From a bacterium (GTDB taxonomy: Bacteria > Zhuqueibacterota > Zhuqueibacteria > Residuimicrobiales > Krinioviventaceae), in contig JAKQIY010000061.1 of the NCBI GenBank assembly GCA_029561455.1, positions 183,076-247,075 on the forward strand: 64,000 nucleotides of DNA, read 5' to 3'. This document shows, piece after piece, positions 25,665 through 34,137 of this stretch. Both the position numbers and the translations under genes were made by a program. Below the pieces are notes generated by a model that had not been told where the DNA came from, searched no databases, and worked only from the letters and a program-made list of their open reading frames with translations. Positions within the stretch are counted from its first letter, which is position 1; every line of letters starts with the position of its first letter.

Positions 25665-26918
25665 ATGATGATGACAAAATCAAGGGAAAGATTATTAAAA
25701 GCTATCACACACCAGGAACCTGACCGGGTTCCGGTCGATTTTTGCGCAACTCCCGGTTCTGGAATTTGCGCAATTGCCTGCAATCGTTTGAAAAAGCATC
25801 TCGCTATCTCTTCGCCAGCAACGTCCATCTATGATGTAATCAATCAACAGGCGTTGCCGGAGCTTCCGGTTCTAGACGCCCTGCAAACCGATGTCCTGGA
25901 TATTGCGCAGGTATTTAACACCGAGGCGATAACCTGGCAGGAAGTTTTACTGGCCGATGGCAGTGTGGCCCGCGAACCCGCCGGAGTTCACATAGAGATA
26001 CAGCCGGACGGCTCCCGGTACGCTTTGGCGCAGGATGGTACCCGGATTGCCACCATGCCGCCGCAGGGAGCAGCATTCGAACAAACCTGTTTCCCCTATC
26101 TGCAGGGATATCCGCTGGAATACACGGAATTGCCGGCTGCGCTGAGCCACATTATGTCGGTTGCGCTGCCAAACATTCCCTGGAATCATATTAACGAAAA
26201 AAATTTTTGGCTTTCACTGCGACAGAAAATTATAGCTTTGCGCGCCACAACCGACCGGGCGCTGGTTGTCAATTGCGGCTGTTCCTTGTTCGAATTGGGC
26301 GCTTCTTTCCGTCGTAACGAAAATTTTCTGATCGACATGCTGGTCGATATAAATCATGTCAAAAAGCTGATTGAGCAGCTTTTACAACAGCATCTGGTTT
26401 TTCTTGATAAAGTATGCACCATCCTTGGCGATCTAGTCGATGTTTGCCGGTTTTCCGACACTCTGGGCATGAATGCCGGCCCTTTTGTAACTCCCGATAC
26501 ATACCGGCATCTGTTCAAACCGGGCCATAAAATACTTAATGATTATGTTCACACCCATAGCACAATGCGCACTATGTTACATTGCCGCGGCTCTATCTAT
26601 AAAATTATGCCGGATATGATCGACGCCGGTTTCGAAATTATCAATCCCATTCAATCCTGGTGCGCCGATATGGAGCCGCAGCGGCTAAAAAGAGAATTCG
26701 GCAGGGATATAACTTTATGGGGCGGCGGCTGCGATACTAAAAATGTTCTGACTTGCGCTTCCCCTGCATCCGTTAAAACTCATGTTCTTGAACGGTTAAA
26801 AATTTTAGCGCCGCAGGGCGGTTTTGTATTTGCAGCCGAAGACAATATACCGCCTGAGGTTCCACCGGAAAATATCATGGCTATGATCGGAGCAATCAAA
26901 GAGTTTAATGGTGAATAA
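25665..26918 (+). CDS. Uroporphyrinogen-decarboxylase-family methyltransferase-like protein (MtaA/CmuA type)
   Basis: URO-D superfamily protein of about 417 residues. Opening RERLLKAITHQEPDRVPVDF is typical of the MtaA/CmuA branch, which moves methyl groups to or from corrinoid proteins, rather than true HemE, which lacks this start. A zinc-site-like LHCRGSIYKIMPDMIDAGF is near residue 303 and LWGGGCDTKNVL near 350, with FAAEDNIPPEVPPENI at the end. Several ATG codons in a row make the exact start uncertain. No corrinoid protein or activator gene is next to it, so partner and substrate are unknown. Confidence 0.82.
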   Translation: MMMTKSRERLLKAITHQEPDRVPVDFCATPGSGICAIACNRLKKHLAISSPATSIYDVINQQALPELPVLDALQTDVLDIAQVFNTEAITWQEVLLADGSVAREPAGVHIEIQPDGSRYALAQDGTRIATMPPQGAAFEQTCFPYLQGYPLEYTELPAALSHIMSVALPNIPWNHINEKNFWLSLRQKIIALRATTDRALVVNCGCSLFELGASFRRNENFLIDMLVDINHVKKLIEQLLQQHLVFLDKVCTILGDLVDVCRFSDTLGMNAGPFVTPDTYRHLFKPGHKILNDYVHTHSTMRTMLHCRGSIYKIMPDMIDAGFEIINPIQSWCADMEPQRLKREFGRDITLWGGGCDTKNVLTCASPASVKTHVLERLKILAPQGGFVFAAEDNIPPEVPPENIMAMIGAIKEFNGE

Positions 26919-27053
26919 TAAACCCCTGCTCTACTTTTCATGCTATCGGGCGACAGGGTAAGAACACTAGTATTTAACTGTGTACCTGATAAACGTGTAC
27001 CTCGCCACAAACCCAAAGCAATGTCATCGCTCCACCAAAAGGGAAAAGATACC

Positions 27054-27920
27054 ATGAATGTAAAGATCTTGTTAATCCTGTCAGCTTTTTTTCTCTGTCT
27101 GCCCGTAGCCTGTAAACAGGACATCCCGAAAACAACAGCGGATATTCAACCTGTTGAACATATCTATGCCGTTAAAGACAGCAGCTCTCTGCACGTCTTT
27201 GTTTTTACCCCAACCGATACAGGCAAGGAAAAACATCCTGCGATAGCGCTCATTCATGGCGGCGGCTGGGCGATAGGCGAGCCTTCCTGGACATTCTGGC
27301 AAGCCCGGCATTTTGCCGAGCTCGGCATGGTAGCCGTCGCTGCGCAGTACCGTTTATCGGATCAGAAAAACATAACCCCGCTCGAAGCAATGGCCGATAC
27401 CCGTGATGTCATTCTATGGATGCGAGCCAACGCGGATTCTCTGCAAATAGATCCTGATAAAATTGCCGCTTATGGCTGGTCGGCCGGAGGCCACCTGGCC
27501 GCCAGCACCGCAGTGTTCCCGGATACTGCCTGCTCTATTACTTCAATTCCCAATGCTCTTGTTCTCGTCTCCCCGGCCGTTACCCTGGCCAAAGACAACT
27601 GGTTCAAACAAATGTTGTTGAACCGGGCAGAAGTAGCGTCCCTTTCACCGGATCAGCATGTCCGCGCTGGATTACCGCCCACAATTATTTTACAGGGTCG
27701 CACCGATACGGTTACGCCGCTTTCGGAAGTGCAGAAATTTGCCGATAACTTGGCTGCCTGCGGCAACCGCTGCGAGTTGATCGTTTACAATGGCGTCGGT
27801 CACATGTTCACGCCGTCCAGCATTCCGGATTACAATCAACCCCAGCCCGATCCTGCAATCCAGGCGGACGCAAATACTAAAATCGACCTGTTCCTGAAAG
27901 ACCTGGGTTATATTAAATGA
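27054..27920 (+). CDS. Secreted alpha/beta-hydrolase lipoprotein (esterase, BD-FAE-like)
   Basis: Esterase of 288 residues with a lipoprotein signal (LSAFFLCLPVAC). Catalytic features are IHGGGWAIGEPSW (oxyanion), the serine in GWSAGGHLAAS near residue 141, the aspartate in GRTDTVTPLSE near 218 and the histidine in NGVGHMFTP near 248. The ATG at 27,054 gives a proper signal peptide; upstream in-frame starts do not. It lies between the URO-D gene and an unknown alpha-helical protein and belongs to the set of carbohydrate-esterase-like genes in this region. It is not close to the tandem pair at 14-16 kb. Confidence 0.88.
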   Translation: MNVKILLILSAFFLCLPVACKQDIPKTTADIQPVEHIYAVKDSSSLHVFVFTPTDTGKEKHPAIALIHGGGWAIGEPSWTFWQARHFAELGMVAVAAQYRLSDQKNITPLEAMADTRDVILWMRANADSLQIDPDKIAAYGWSAGGHLAASTAVFPDTACSITSIPNALVLVSPAVTLAKDNWFKQMLLNRAEVASLSPDQHVRAGLPPTIILQGRTDTVTPLSEVQKFADNLAACGNRCELIVYNGVGHMFTPSSIPDYNQPQPDPAIQADANTKIDLFLKDLGYIK

Positions 27921-27949
27921 ACCGGCTTTATTAAACTCTGGAATAACGC

Positions 27950-28906
27950 ATGCCATTAAAATTCTCCTACACCTCGGCCTATGTAAAGTTTTTTGTGCAT
28001 CGCCACCGGATGGCTTGTTTTGAAGACATTACAGAAATTGAACAGCAAACCTTTAACGATCCCCGCATCAGCAGGATTGTCACGGAACTGCAGGACTGGC
28101 CGTGTTATGCTATAACCAGTCATAAAAACGTGGCTCACCCGCTGCACAAGCTCTCGTTCCTGGCAGAGCTGGGATTTAACCGGAACGATCCGGGGATAGC
28201 GTTAATCATTGATAAAGTGTTGGCTAACCGTTCGCAGGAAGGCCCCCTGCAATTACTGATCGAAATTCCCAAACATTTTGGCGGCAGCGGCAAGCCGGAA
28301 CTGAGCTGGGTAATGAGCGATGCGCCGGTATTGCTTTATGCAGCTATAAAACTGAATGCTCTTGAAATTAACAAGCCCCTTCGCCAGGGAATCGATTTTA
28401 TTGCCGGGCTGGTTGCGGACAACGGCTGGGGCTGCGTTGCCGCCAAAGAACTGGGTAAATTCCATGGACCCGGCCGCAAGCAAGATCCTTGTCCCTATGC
28501 GACCATGTTTGCATTAAAAATGCTGGCGTTAACCAAAGAACAGGAATACACTGCTGCAAAAAATGCCGGAATAGCTGCGCTTTTCGATCTGTGGGACAGA
28601 AGAAAGTTAACCAAACCCTACCTGTTCGGTATGGGCACAGACTTTAAAAAACTGAAACTGCCGTTTGTGTGGTACGATATATTGAATGTGGTCGATACCC
28701 TCAGCATGTACCCGCAAGCCGTGCAGGATAAACGCTTTAAAGAATGGCTGGCAATTATTATGGACAAGGAAACCCCGGCCGGATTTATCCCGGAATCCGT
28801 TTATCTAAAAGTCAATGACTGGGATTTCGGGCACAAGAAACTCCCTTCCGAATTTATGAATGCGGTTATTGAGCGCCTCTTGTTCAGAATCAACGGCTAT
28901 AAATGA
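27950..28906 (+). CDS. Hypothetical protein, alpha-toroid-like (prenyltransferase/cyclase repeat fold)
   Basis: A 318-residue cytoplasmic protein with no signal peptide. Regular helical repeats (LHKLSFLAELGFNRNDPGIA, KPLRQGIDFIAGLVADNGWG, ATMFALKMLALTK) recall the alpha/alpha-toroid of prenyltransferase and squalene-cyclase families. The GWGC and PYATMFALKML stretches fit such repeats, but the DxDD cyclase motif is absent. No enzymatic function can be assigned. It is 29 bp after the esterase and 130 bp before the GH43 gene. Confidence 0.6.
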   Translation: MPLKFSYTSAYVKFFVHRHRMACFEDITEIEQQTFNDPRISRIVTELQDWPCYAITSHKNVAHPLHKLSFLAELGFNRNDPGIALIIDKVLANRSQEGPLQLLIEIPKHFGGSGKPELSWVMSDAPVLLYAAIKLNALEINKPLRQGIDFIAGLVADNGWGCVAAKELGKFHGPGRKQDPCPYATMFALKMLALTKEQEYTAAKNAGIAALFDLWDRRKLTKPYLFGMGTDFKKLKLPFVWYDILNVVDTLSMYPQAVQDKRFKEWLAIIMDKETPAGFIPESVYLKVNDWDFGHKKLPSEFMNAVIERLLFRINGYK

Positions 28907-29036
28907 TGTGCATGTTTACTACCTTTTATATCAGATAATCATGCTTGGTTTTTTTAGAAAAGATTATAATTTTACCTGCATAAACAACAACATTAATAAA
29001 ATGTTATCTTTATTCTGTCATTGTCCAGGAAATAAA

Positions 29037-30362
29037 ATGAAAAAGCACATATTCCTTATCGGTATTTTCATTAGCATTGCCTCTGCAATATGGGCGCAAA
29101 ATCCTATCGTGCCGCCGGGTGTGTACGTTGCCGATCCCTCGGCGCATGTGTGGAATGACGGCAAGCTGTATATTTATGGGTCTCTCGATGAAAGTACAGA
29201 TTATTATTGTTCATGGCGGCATCATGTCCTTTCCAGCACGGATTTATTGAACTGGACTATTCTTAGAGACCGCTTTGCTTCCAAAGGGTCCAATGACCAG
29301 GTTCCGGAAAGCGACGCCCTGCTGTTTGCCCCGGACTGTCAGTTTAAAAACGGCGTTTATTACCTGTATTATTGCCTGCCGGATCATCTCTACACCGCAG
29401 GGGTTGCCACTGCCCCAAATCCTGCCGGGCCGTTTATGAATGGTAAAAACATTGACCTTGGCGGCTATAACCAGATCGACCCTTGTGTTTTCATTGATGA
29501 CGACGGTCAGGCTTATTATATGTGGGGTCAGTTTACCGCTAAAATGGCCAAACTGCTGCCAAACATGAAAGAACTGGACAAGAGCACGATCCGGGACAGC
29601 GTTTTAACCGAGAAGGAGCATTATTTCCACGAAGGTGGCTATATGGTGAAACGTAACGGCATTTACTATTTTATTTATGCACACATGGGCAGGTCATATA
29701 TGCCCACCTGCATTGGTTATGCTACCGCTACATCGCCAATGGGGCCGTTTAAATATGGCGGGGTTATTATTGATAATGATGGCTGCGATCCCGGCAACTG
29801 GAACAATCATGGATCAATCGTTGAATACAAGGGGCAATGGTATGTGTTTTACCATCGCGCCACGCACGGCTCAAAAATGATGCGCAAAGCCTGCGTGGAG
29901 CCGATTACCTTTAACGCTGACGGCAGCATTAACGAGGTGGAAATGACCTCGCAGGGCGCCGGAGGGCCGTTAAACGCCCGGCAACAAATTGATGCGGAAA
30001 GAGCCTGCCTCTTGCATGGCAATGTCCGAATTCAGATGTGTGCCGCCGACAATGAAGAACTGGGCGGAATATGTAATGAAGACCGCGCGGCGTTCAAGTA
30101 TTTAAATTTTGGGCAGGGAGTAAAAAAGGTTATCCTCAGAGTAAAACCCGGGAATAAAGGGGGGAAAATAGATTTGGTATTGGATTCTCCCTGGAGCGGT
30201 GTCGTTGCCTCAGTAGAAGTACTGGCCCGCAGCAAACAGGATGAGTGGCTGACCCTGAGCGCGGCAATAAAACCGGTTACCGGCGTTCATGCCCTGTGGC
30301 TGAACTTTTACGGCGCCGGTGACAGCCTGTTTGCGGTGGATTGGCTCAGGTTTGAGGAGTAA
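29037..30362 (+). CDS. Glycoside hydrolase family 43 with C-terminal CBM6-like domain
   Basis: Secreted arabinofuranosidase/xylosidase-type enzyme of 441 residues. The ATG at 29,037 gives a clean signal peptide (HIFLIGIFISIASAIWAQ); an open frame extends further upstream but is not protein-like. The five-bladed GH43 catalytic residues are seen as the base in YVADPSAHVWND near 33, the pKa modulator in QIDPCVFIDDDG near 147 and the acid in HEGGYMVKRNG near 197. From about residue 320 a beta-sandwich CBM6 follows, ending in FAVDWLRFEE. It should release arabinose or xylose from hemicellulose. Confidence 0.9.
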   Translation: MKKHIFLIGIFISIASAIWAQNPIVPPGVYVADPSAHVWNDGKLYIYGSLDESTDYYCSWRHHVLSSTDLLNWTILRDRFASKGSNDQVPESDALLFAPDCQFKNGVYYLYYCLPDHLYTAGVATAPNPAGPFMNGKNIDLGGYNQIDPCVFIDDDGQAYYMWGQFTAKMAKLLPNMKELDKSTIRDSVLTEKEHYFHEGGYMVKRNGIYYFIYAHMGRSYMPTCIGYATATSPMGPFKYGGVIIDNDGCDPGNWNNHGSIVEYKGQWYVFYHRATHGSKMMRKACVEPITFNADGSINEVEMTSQGAGGPLNARQQIDAERACLLHGNVRIQMCAADNEELGGICNEDRAAFKYLNFGQGVKKVILRVKPGNKGGKIDLVLDSPWSGVVASVEVLARSKQDEWLTLSAAIKPVTGVHALWLNFYGAGDSLFAVDWLRFEE

Positions 30363-30415
30363 AAAGTACAAACAACTTTTTTAAATTAATAATAGCTACA
30401 ACAAAGTTATTTCAA

Positions 30416-32101
30416 TTATCTAATATACAAAAATCTCTTTATCTTTTGCGTGGGGGTTTTTTCAAATGGCTCGGTTTGCTCGATAATTTTATTGATGCGT
30501 GAAAACCCGGTCAGTTTTTTATTTACCTGCTGCTGAATTCTTTTTAACAACTCTTCGATCTTCTTTTTTAGTTCCAGTTCGCCGGACACTTTGAAATCCC
30601 TATCCAGTGAAGGATAATTCAAATGAACGCGGGCGGCAATTTTACCCTGGTCATAATATACCAGTGATTCCACCACGTAATCGCAGGCATTGATCTGGGT
30701 TTCAATTTCTTCAGGATAGATATTTTCCCCACTTGGGCCAATCAGCACATTTTTGAGCCGGCCTTTGATATATAAAAAATCATCCTTGTCGAATATCCCC
30801 AAATCACCGGTTCTGAACCAGCCGTCCCTGGTAAATACCTGGGCAGTTAGTTCCGGGTCGTTATAATATCCCTTCATCACATTTGGGCCTTTGGCGAGGA
30901 TTTCTCCTTCCTGGCTATAGGGATCGGGAGAATTGATCTTTAACTGAACGCCGGGGGCTGCCGGACCGGTTGAACCAACACGGGTTTGAGTGGGACCGGC
31001 ACCTGCCAGCAATGGGGAGGTCTCTGTTAATCCATAGCCAATTGCATACGGAAACTCGGCGTCCTTTAAAAATTGCTCCACTTCGGTTGCCAGCTTGGCC
31101 CCGCCAATACCAAAGAAATGTAAACAGCCGCCAAAAGATTTATACAGTTTTTTTCCAGCCAGTTTATGCAGTTTTTTCCTCAGAAAATCATTTTTATACA
31201 TACTTTTAATAATTGCGTTCTTTTGGAATTGCGGCAATATCCTGTTTTTGTAAACTTTTTCTATAATCAATGGAACTGTCAACATAACAGTCGGTTTGAT
31301 CTTTTTCATAGCTTCAACCAAAAGATTTGGTGAAGGCGGTTTTTCAAAATAATAAGTACAGGCGCCACCGGTAAAAGCCACCAACAAACCAACAGTGCAC
31401 TCGTAGGTATGCGACAAGGGTAAAACCGAAAGCATTCTGTCGCCGGGTTGAATGGGTTGAATTTGAGCGGAAGCGATGGCATTGGAAACCAGGTTCTTGT
31501 GCGTCAACATCACCCCCTTGGAATGACCGGTTGTCCCGGAAGTATAAATTATTGAAGCGACATCATCTTCCATAACATCATTAAAATACCGTTTGGCCAG
31601 CTTTAGGGCGGCTATCTTTAATTTGGCCAGTTCCTTCCCGCTATCCCTGAGCATTTCTTTTAGCTTATCAATGGGTGTGCGCGGACGGATTTCGCTAAAT
31701 GTATTTAGTAAATAAATACGCAGATGTGCGTCAAATTCGGCTTCAAGATTTTTTTCATATTGTTTCTCCGATATAAAGAGCGCCTTGCTATTGGAATGGT
31801 GAAGGATATGCTGTACCTGGTCGGGTAAAAAATCGGGTAATATAGGGACGACAATAGCGCCCATTGTGGTTATAGCAAAATAGGCAACCACCCAATTCGG
31901 ACTGTTTTCTCCGAGGATTGCAACCCGGTCACCGGCCCGTATTCCTGATTTTTGTAAAAAACCCGACACATACTGTACTTTATCATATAATTCACTATAG
32001 CTGAACGGTTCACCATCGACAAATGATAATGCTTTTTCTTTACCATAATTTGTGGTGCAATATTCAAAAAAATGTTTTAATGTTAACCTGGGTAATACCA
32101 A
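30416..32101 (-). CDS. Long-chain fatty-acid--CoA ligase (AMP-forming)
   Basis: Adenylate-forming enzyme of 561 residues that activates fatty acids to acyl-CoA. Signature segments are SIIYTSGTTGHSKGVMLTHK near residue 188, YGLTETSPLLAG near 345, GWFRTGDLGIFDKDDFLYIK near 440 and a C-terminal KKLTGFSRINKII. It begins at TTG 32,101, supported by an AAAGGAG site seven bases upstream; the next ATG-type starts would cut the domain. A FadD symbol is not given because substrate range is unknown. Confidence 0.92.
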   Translation of the reverse strand: MVLPRLTLKHFFEYCTTNYGKEKALSFVDGEPFSYSELYDKVQYVSGFLQKSGIRAGDRVAILGENSPNWVVAYFAITTMGAIVVPILPDFLPDQVQHILHHSNSKALFISEKQYEKNLEAEFDAHLRIYLLNTFSEIRPRTPIDKLKEMLRDSGKELAKLKIAALKLAKRYFNDVMEDDVASIIYTSGTTGHSKGVMLTHKNLVSNAIASAQIQPIQPGDRMLSVLPLSHTYECTVGLLVAFTGGACTYYFEKPPSPNLLVEAMKKIKPTVMLTVPLIIEKVYKNRILPQFQKNAIIKSMYKNDFLRKKLHKLAGKKLYKSFGGCLHFFGIGGAKLATEVEQFLKDAEFPYAIGYGLTETSPLLAGAGPTQTRVGSTGPAAPGVQLKINSPDPYSQEGEILAKGPNVMKGYYNDPELTAQVFTRDGWFRTGDLGIFDKDDFLYIKGRLKNVLIGPSGENIYPEEIETQINACDYVVESLVYYDQGKIAARVHLNYPSLDRDFKVSGELELKKKIEELLKRIQQQVNKKLTGFSRINKIIEQTEPFEKTPTQKIKRFLYIR

Positions 32102-32209
32102 ACCAACACTCCTTTATATATTTCTTGTCTCCAAAACATATTGAATCCGGTTCAAACAATATTATTAATTTTCCGTCAAAGAAACAAGCACTAAAATTTA
32201 TCAGCGCGG

Positions 32210-33751
32210 TCAGGTTGTATGTTTTTTATCTTTTCGGGATTTAATCCTGGCGGCGCGGTTTCCGGTCATAATATTCATATAGAGTTCACCGACCGTTTTA
32301 CCGGTGCTGCCAAGGTAAATATGCACCAACAAAAACAAGGTCAGTACAATAGTTACAAGGTAATGCAGGATCGCTATCGGGCCGACTCCGCCCACGCCAA
32401 ACAATTTATCAGGCGCCAGGTGCGGAAACATCATCATAACACCGCTGATTATAATGAGCGGCAAAAACAAGTACATTATCACCAGGTAGGTGATTTGCTG
32501 CATGGGATTGAATTTTTGTTGCTTGCCGGGCGTAAATGGCGGTTGTTCGCCCCGGTATATGCCCCACAGGTAATACCGTAATTGTGCCGTCATACGCGCT
32601 AACCAGGCTTTGCGCGCCGGCAAATAATGTTTTATATTTTTACTGGTAAAATTCCCGATAATGAACAACACATAACTCAGCGCCAATATCTTTGCGGCAA
32701 TATTATGAATGGTCACTGACGCTGCAAAACTGATCAGTGACGAAGTGGAAGCAAAATGCATTGTAAAACCCGTCACAAGTAACACGATAAACACCAGGGC
32801 ATTGACCATGTGCCACAACCGGGTTCCGGCAGAATAGAGATCGTCCTCGCTTGCGGATTTGTGCGTTTTTTTATGACGGTTTACAAAACGTAAAATAATA
32901 TGGATGAGAATACCTGCGCAGGTTAACAACAAAATGCCGACAATGATCTTGTCCGCCGCCAGGTGACGGGTGGCGCCGATAACATAGGCATTCTGGAATA
33001 AATAATAATTACTGATGCCGGCGCCGGCAATAGCGGTCGTATCGTTTGCAGGATTATACAACTTGCGGGCCAGCAAGGTATTGGTTGAATGGCATTCGAC
33101 ACAGTTATGTTGTGCTTGCTCTTTGGGCAATATCTGGTGTATATCGCTCTCTGTGGATGGGGTATGACAGTCTACACAACGCACGTACTTCCAGTGCGCC
33201 GCTTTGTTGGGCAAAAAACTATGCGATAAATCCCGAATGATGGCGCTGTCCGCTAGTGTAGAAAACCGCACCGAATCGGTATGACATGACATACATTGGT
33301 TGTTATACCAGGCAATCATGGCAATTTTACTAGTGTCCAGGGCAGCGTAATTGACGGTATGGGGATTATGACAGGAAGCGCAGGAAAAATTCTCTTTAAG
33401 AACAAGGGCATGCACGCTTTTTTCATACCCGCCGCTCATTACGGTATAATCCTCCCCGTGACAGTCAAGACAAGACAGCGTTTGCATGGCGTCGGTTAAA
33501 TGCGGAACCTCAATAAAAGTACTTTCGTCGCCTGTATGACAATCAGTACAGGTTAACACACCATGTGTTGCCTGTGCAAAACTGTCGGCGGATAAAAATA
33601 ATTGCAGCCGGGCTCCACGGTCAGTCTCCGGCGCTATCGCATGATCGCCATGACAGGTAAAACAATCTTCATTTGTTTGTCCGATTGCGCTAGTCATGCT
33701 TATTACAATTAAAACCAGCGTAAAAATACTTTTAATACGCATAGATGTCAT
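32210..33751 (-). CDS. Heptahaem cytochrome c fused to a cytochrome b (di-haem membrane) domain
   Basis: Redox protein of 513 residues. A signal peptide is followed by seven CxxCH haem-c motifs (CFTCH, CTDCH, CLDCH, CASCH, CMSCH, CVDCH, CVECH) in about residues 30-225, then a membrane part with about five helices and histidines suited to b-type haems (TIHNIAAKILALSYVLF, GPIAILHYLVTIVLTLFLLV). Such fusions usually pass electrons between the quinone pool and periplasmic partners. No dehydrogenase or terminal reductase subunit is adjacent. An in-frame ATG at 33,742 is an alternative start with better site spacing. Confidence 0.9.
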   Translation of the reverse strand: MTSMRIKSIFTLVLIVISMTSAIGQTNEDCFTCHGDHAIAPETDRGARLQLFLSADSFAQATHGVLTCTDCHTGDESTFIEVPHLTDAMQTLSCLDCHGEDYTVMSGGYEKSVHALVLKENFSCASCHNPHTVNYAALDTSKIAMIAWYNNQCMSCHTDSVRFSTLADSAIIRDLSHSFLPNKAAHWKYVRCVDCHTPSTESDIHQILPKEQAQHNCVECHSTNTLLARKLYNPANDTTAIAGAGISNYYLFQNAYVIGATRHLAADKIIVGILLLTCAGILIHIILRFVNRHKKTHKSASEDDLYSAGTRLWHMVNALVFIVLLVTGFTMHFASTSSLISFAASVTIHNIAAKILALSYVLFIIGNFTSKNIKHYLPARKAWLARMTAQLRYYLWGIYRGEQPPFTPGKQQKFNPMQQITYLVIMYLFLPLIIISGVMMMFPHLAPDKLFGVGGVGPIAILHYLVTIVLTLFLLVHIYLGSTGKTVGELYMNIMTGNRAARIKSRKDKKHTT

Positions 33752-33896
33752 GCCCTCTATAATAAATAATCAAGTTGCTTTATATTTAATACAATTTAAT
33801 ATCTGGATAATTAAAAAAAAACAGTTTATTTTCACCCCTCTCTGTTTAGATTACTCATGGTTGTGCAGAAAAGATAATGGCGGTTATTTCCCCGGC

Positions 33897-33932
33897 AATA
33901 AAAAAGGGCTCCGCTAAAGATCAGCAGAGCCC
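33897..33932 (-). terminator. Intrinsic terminator (minus strand)
   Basis: On the minus strand GGGCTCTGCT pairs with AGCGGAGCCC (one U-G pair in that sense, a C-A mismatch in the other), followed by a T-run. It lies 200 bp past the stop of the 34,138-36,195 gene. Confidence 0.85.
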
Positions 33933-34085
33933 GACATAAGCAGAGCCCGATGTACCTGGCGCTAGCAAGTAACACCGGAGGCTCTTATTACCAATATATG
34001 ATTAATAAGATCACCTCCATTCCACAGGGCGCCGGTGTTCTCACCGGAATACTCCCTGTTAATATTCCGGTAAAGCGTGAATTCT
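33897..34085 (-). ncRNA. Candidate structured RNA ending in an intrinsic terminator
   Basis: Non-coding 190-bp stretch on the minus strand with dense pairing: a 9-bp stem (34,043-34,051 with 34,063-34,071), a 13-bp interrupted hairpin (33,977-33,990 with 34,003-34,018), and the terminator. CACCGG at 33,973 and at 34,042 can both pair with CCGGTG at 34,032, giving mutually exclusive folds. A TATAAT hexamer on the minus strand lies at 34,088-34,093, without a clear -35. No known riboswitch class is recognised. It may be an independent RNA, a 3' UTR, or a leader of the cytochrome gene. Confidence 0.4.
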
Positions 34086-34137
34086 CTATTATAACTATGT
34101 TCAGAAAAAAAATGTTCCCTCTTTTTTCCGGCAAAGA

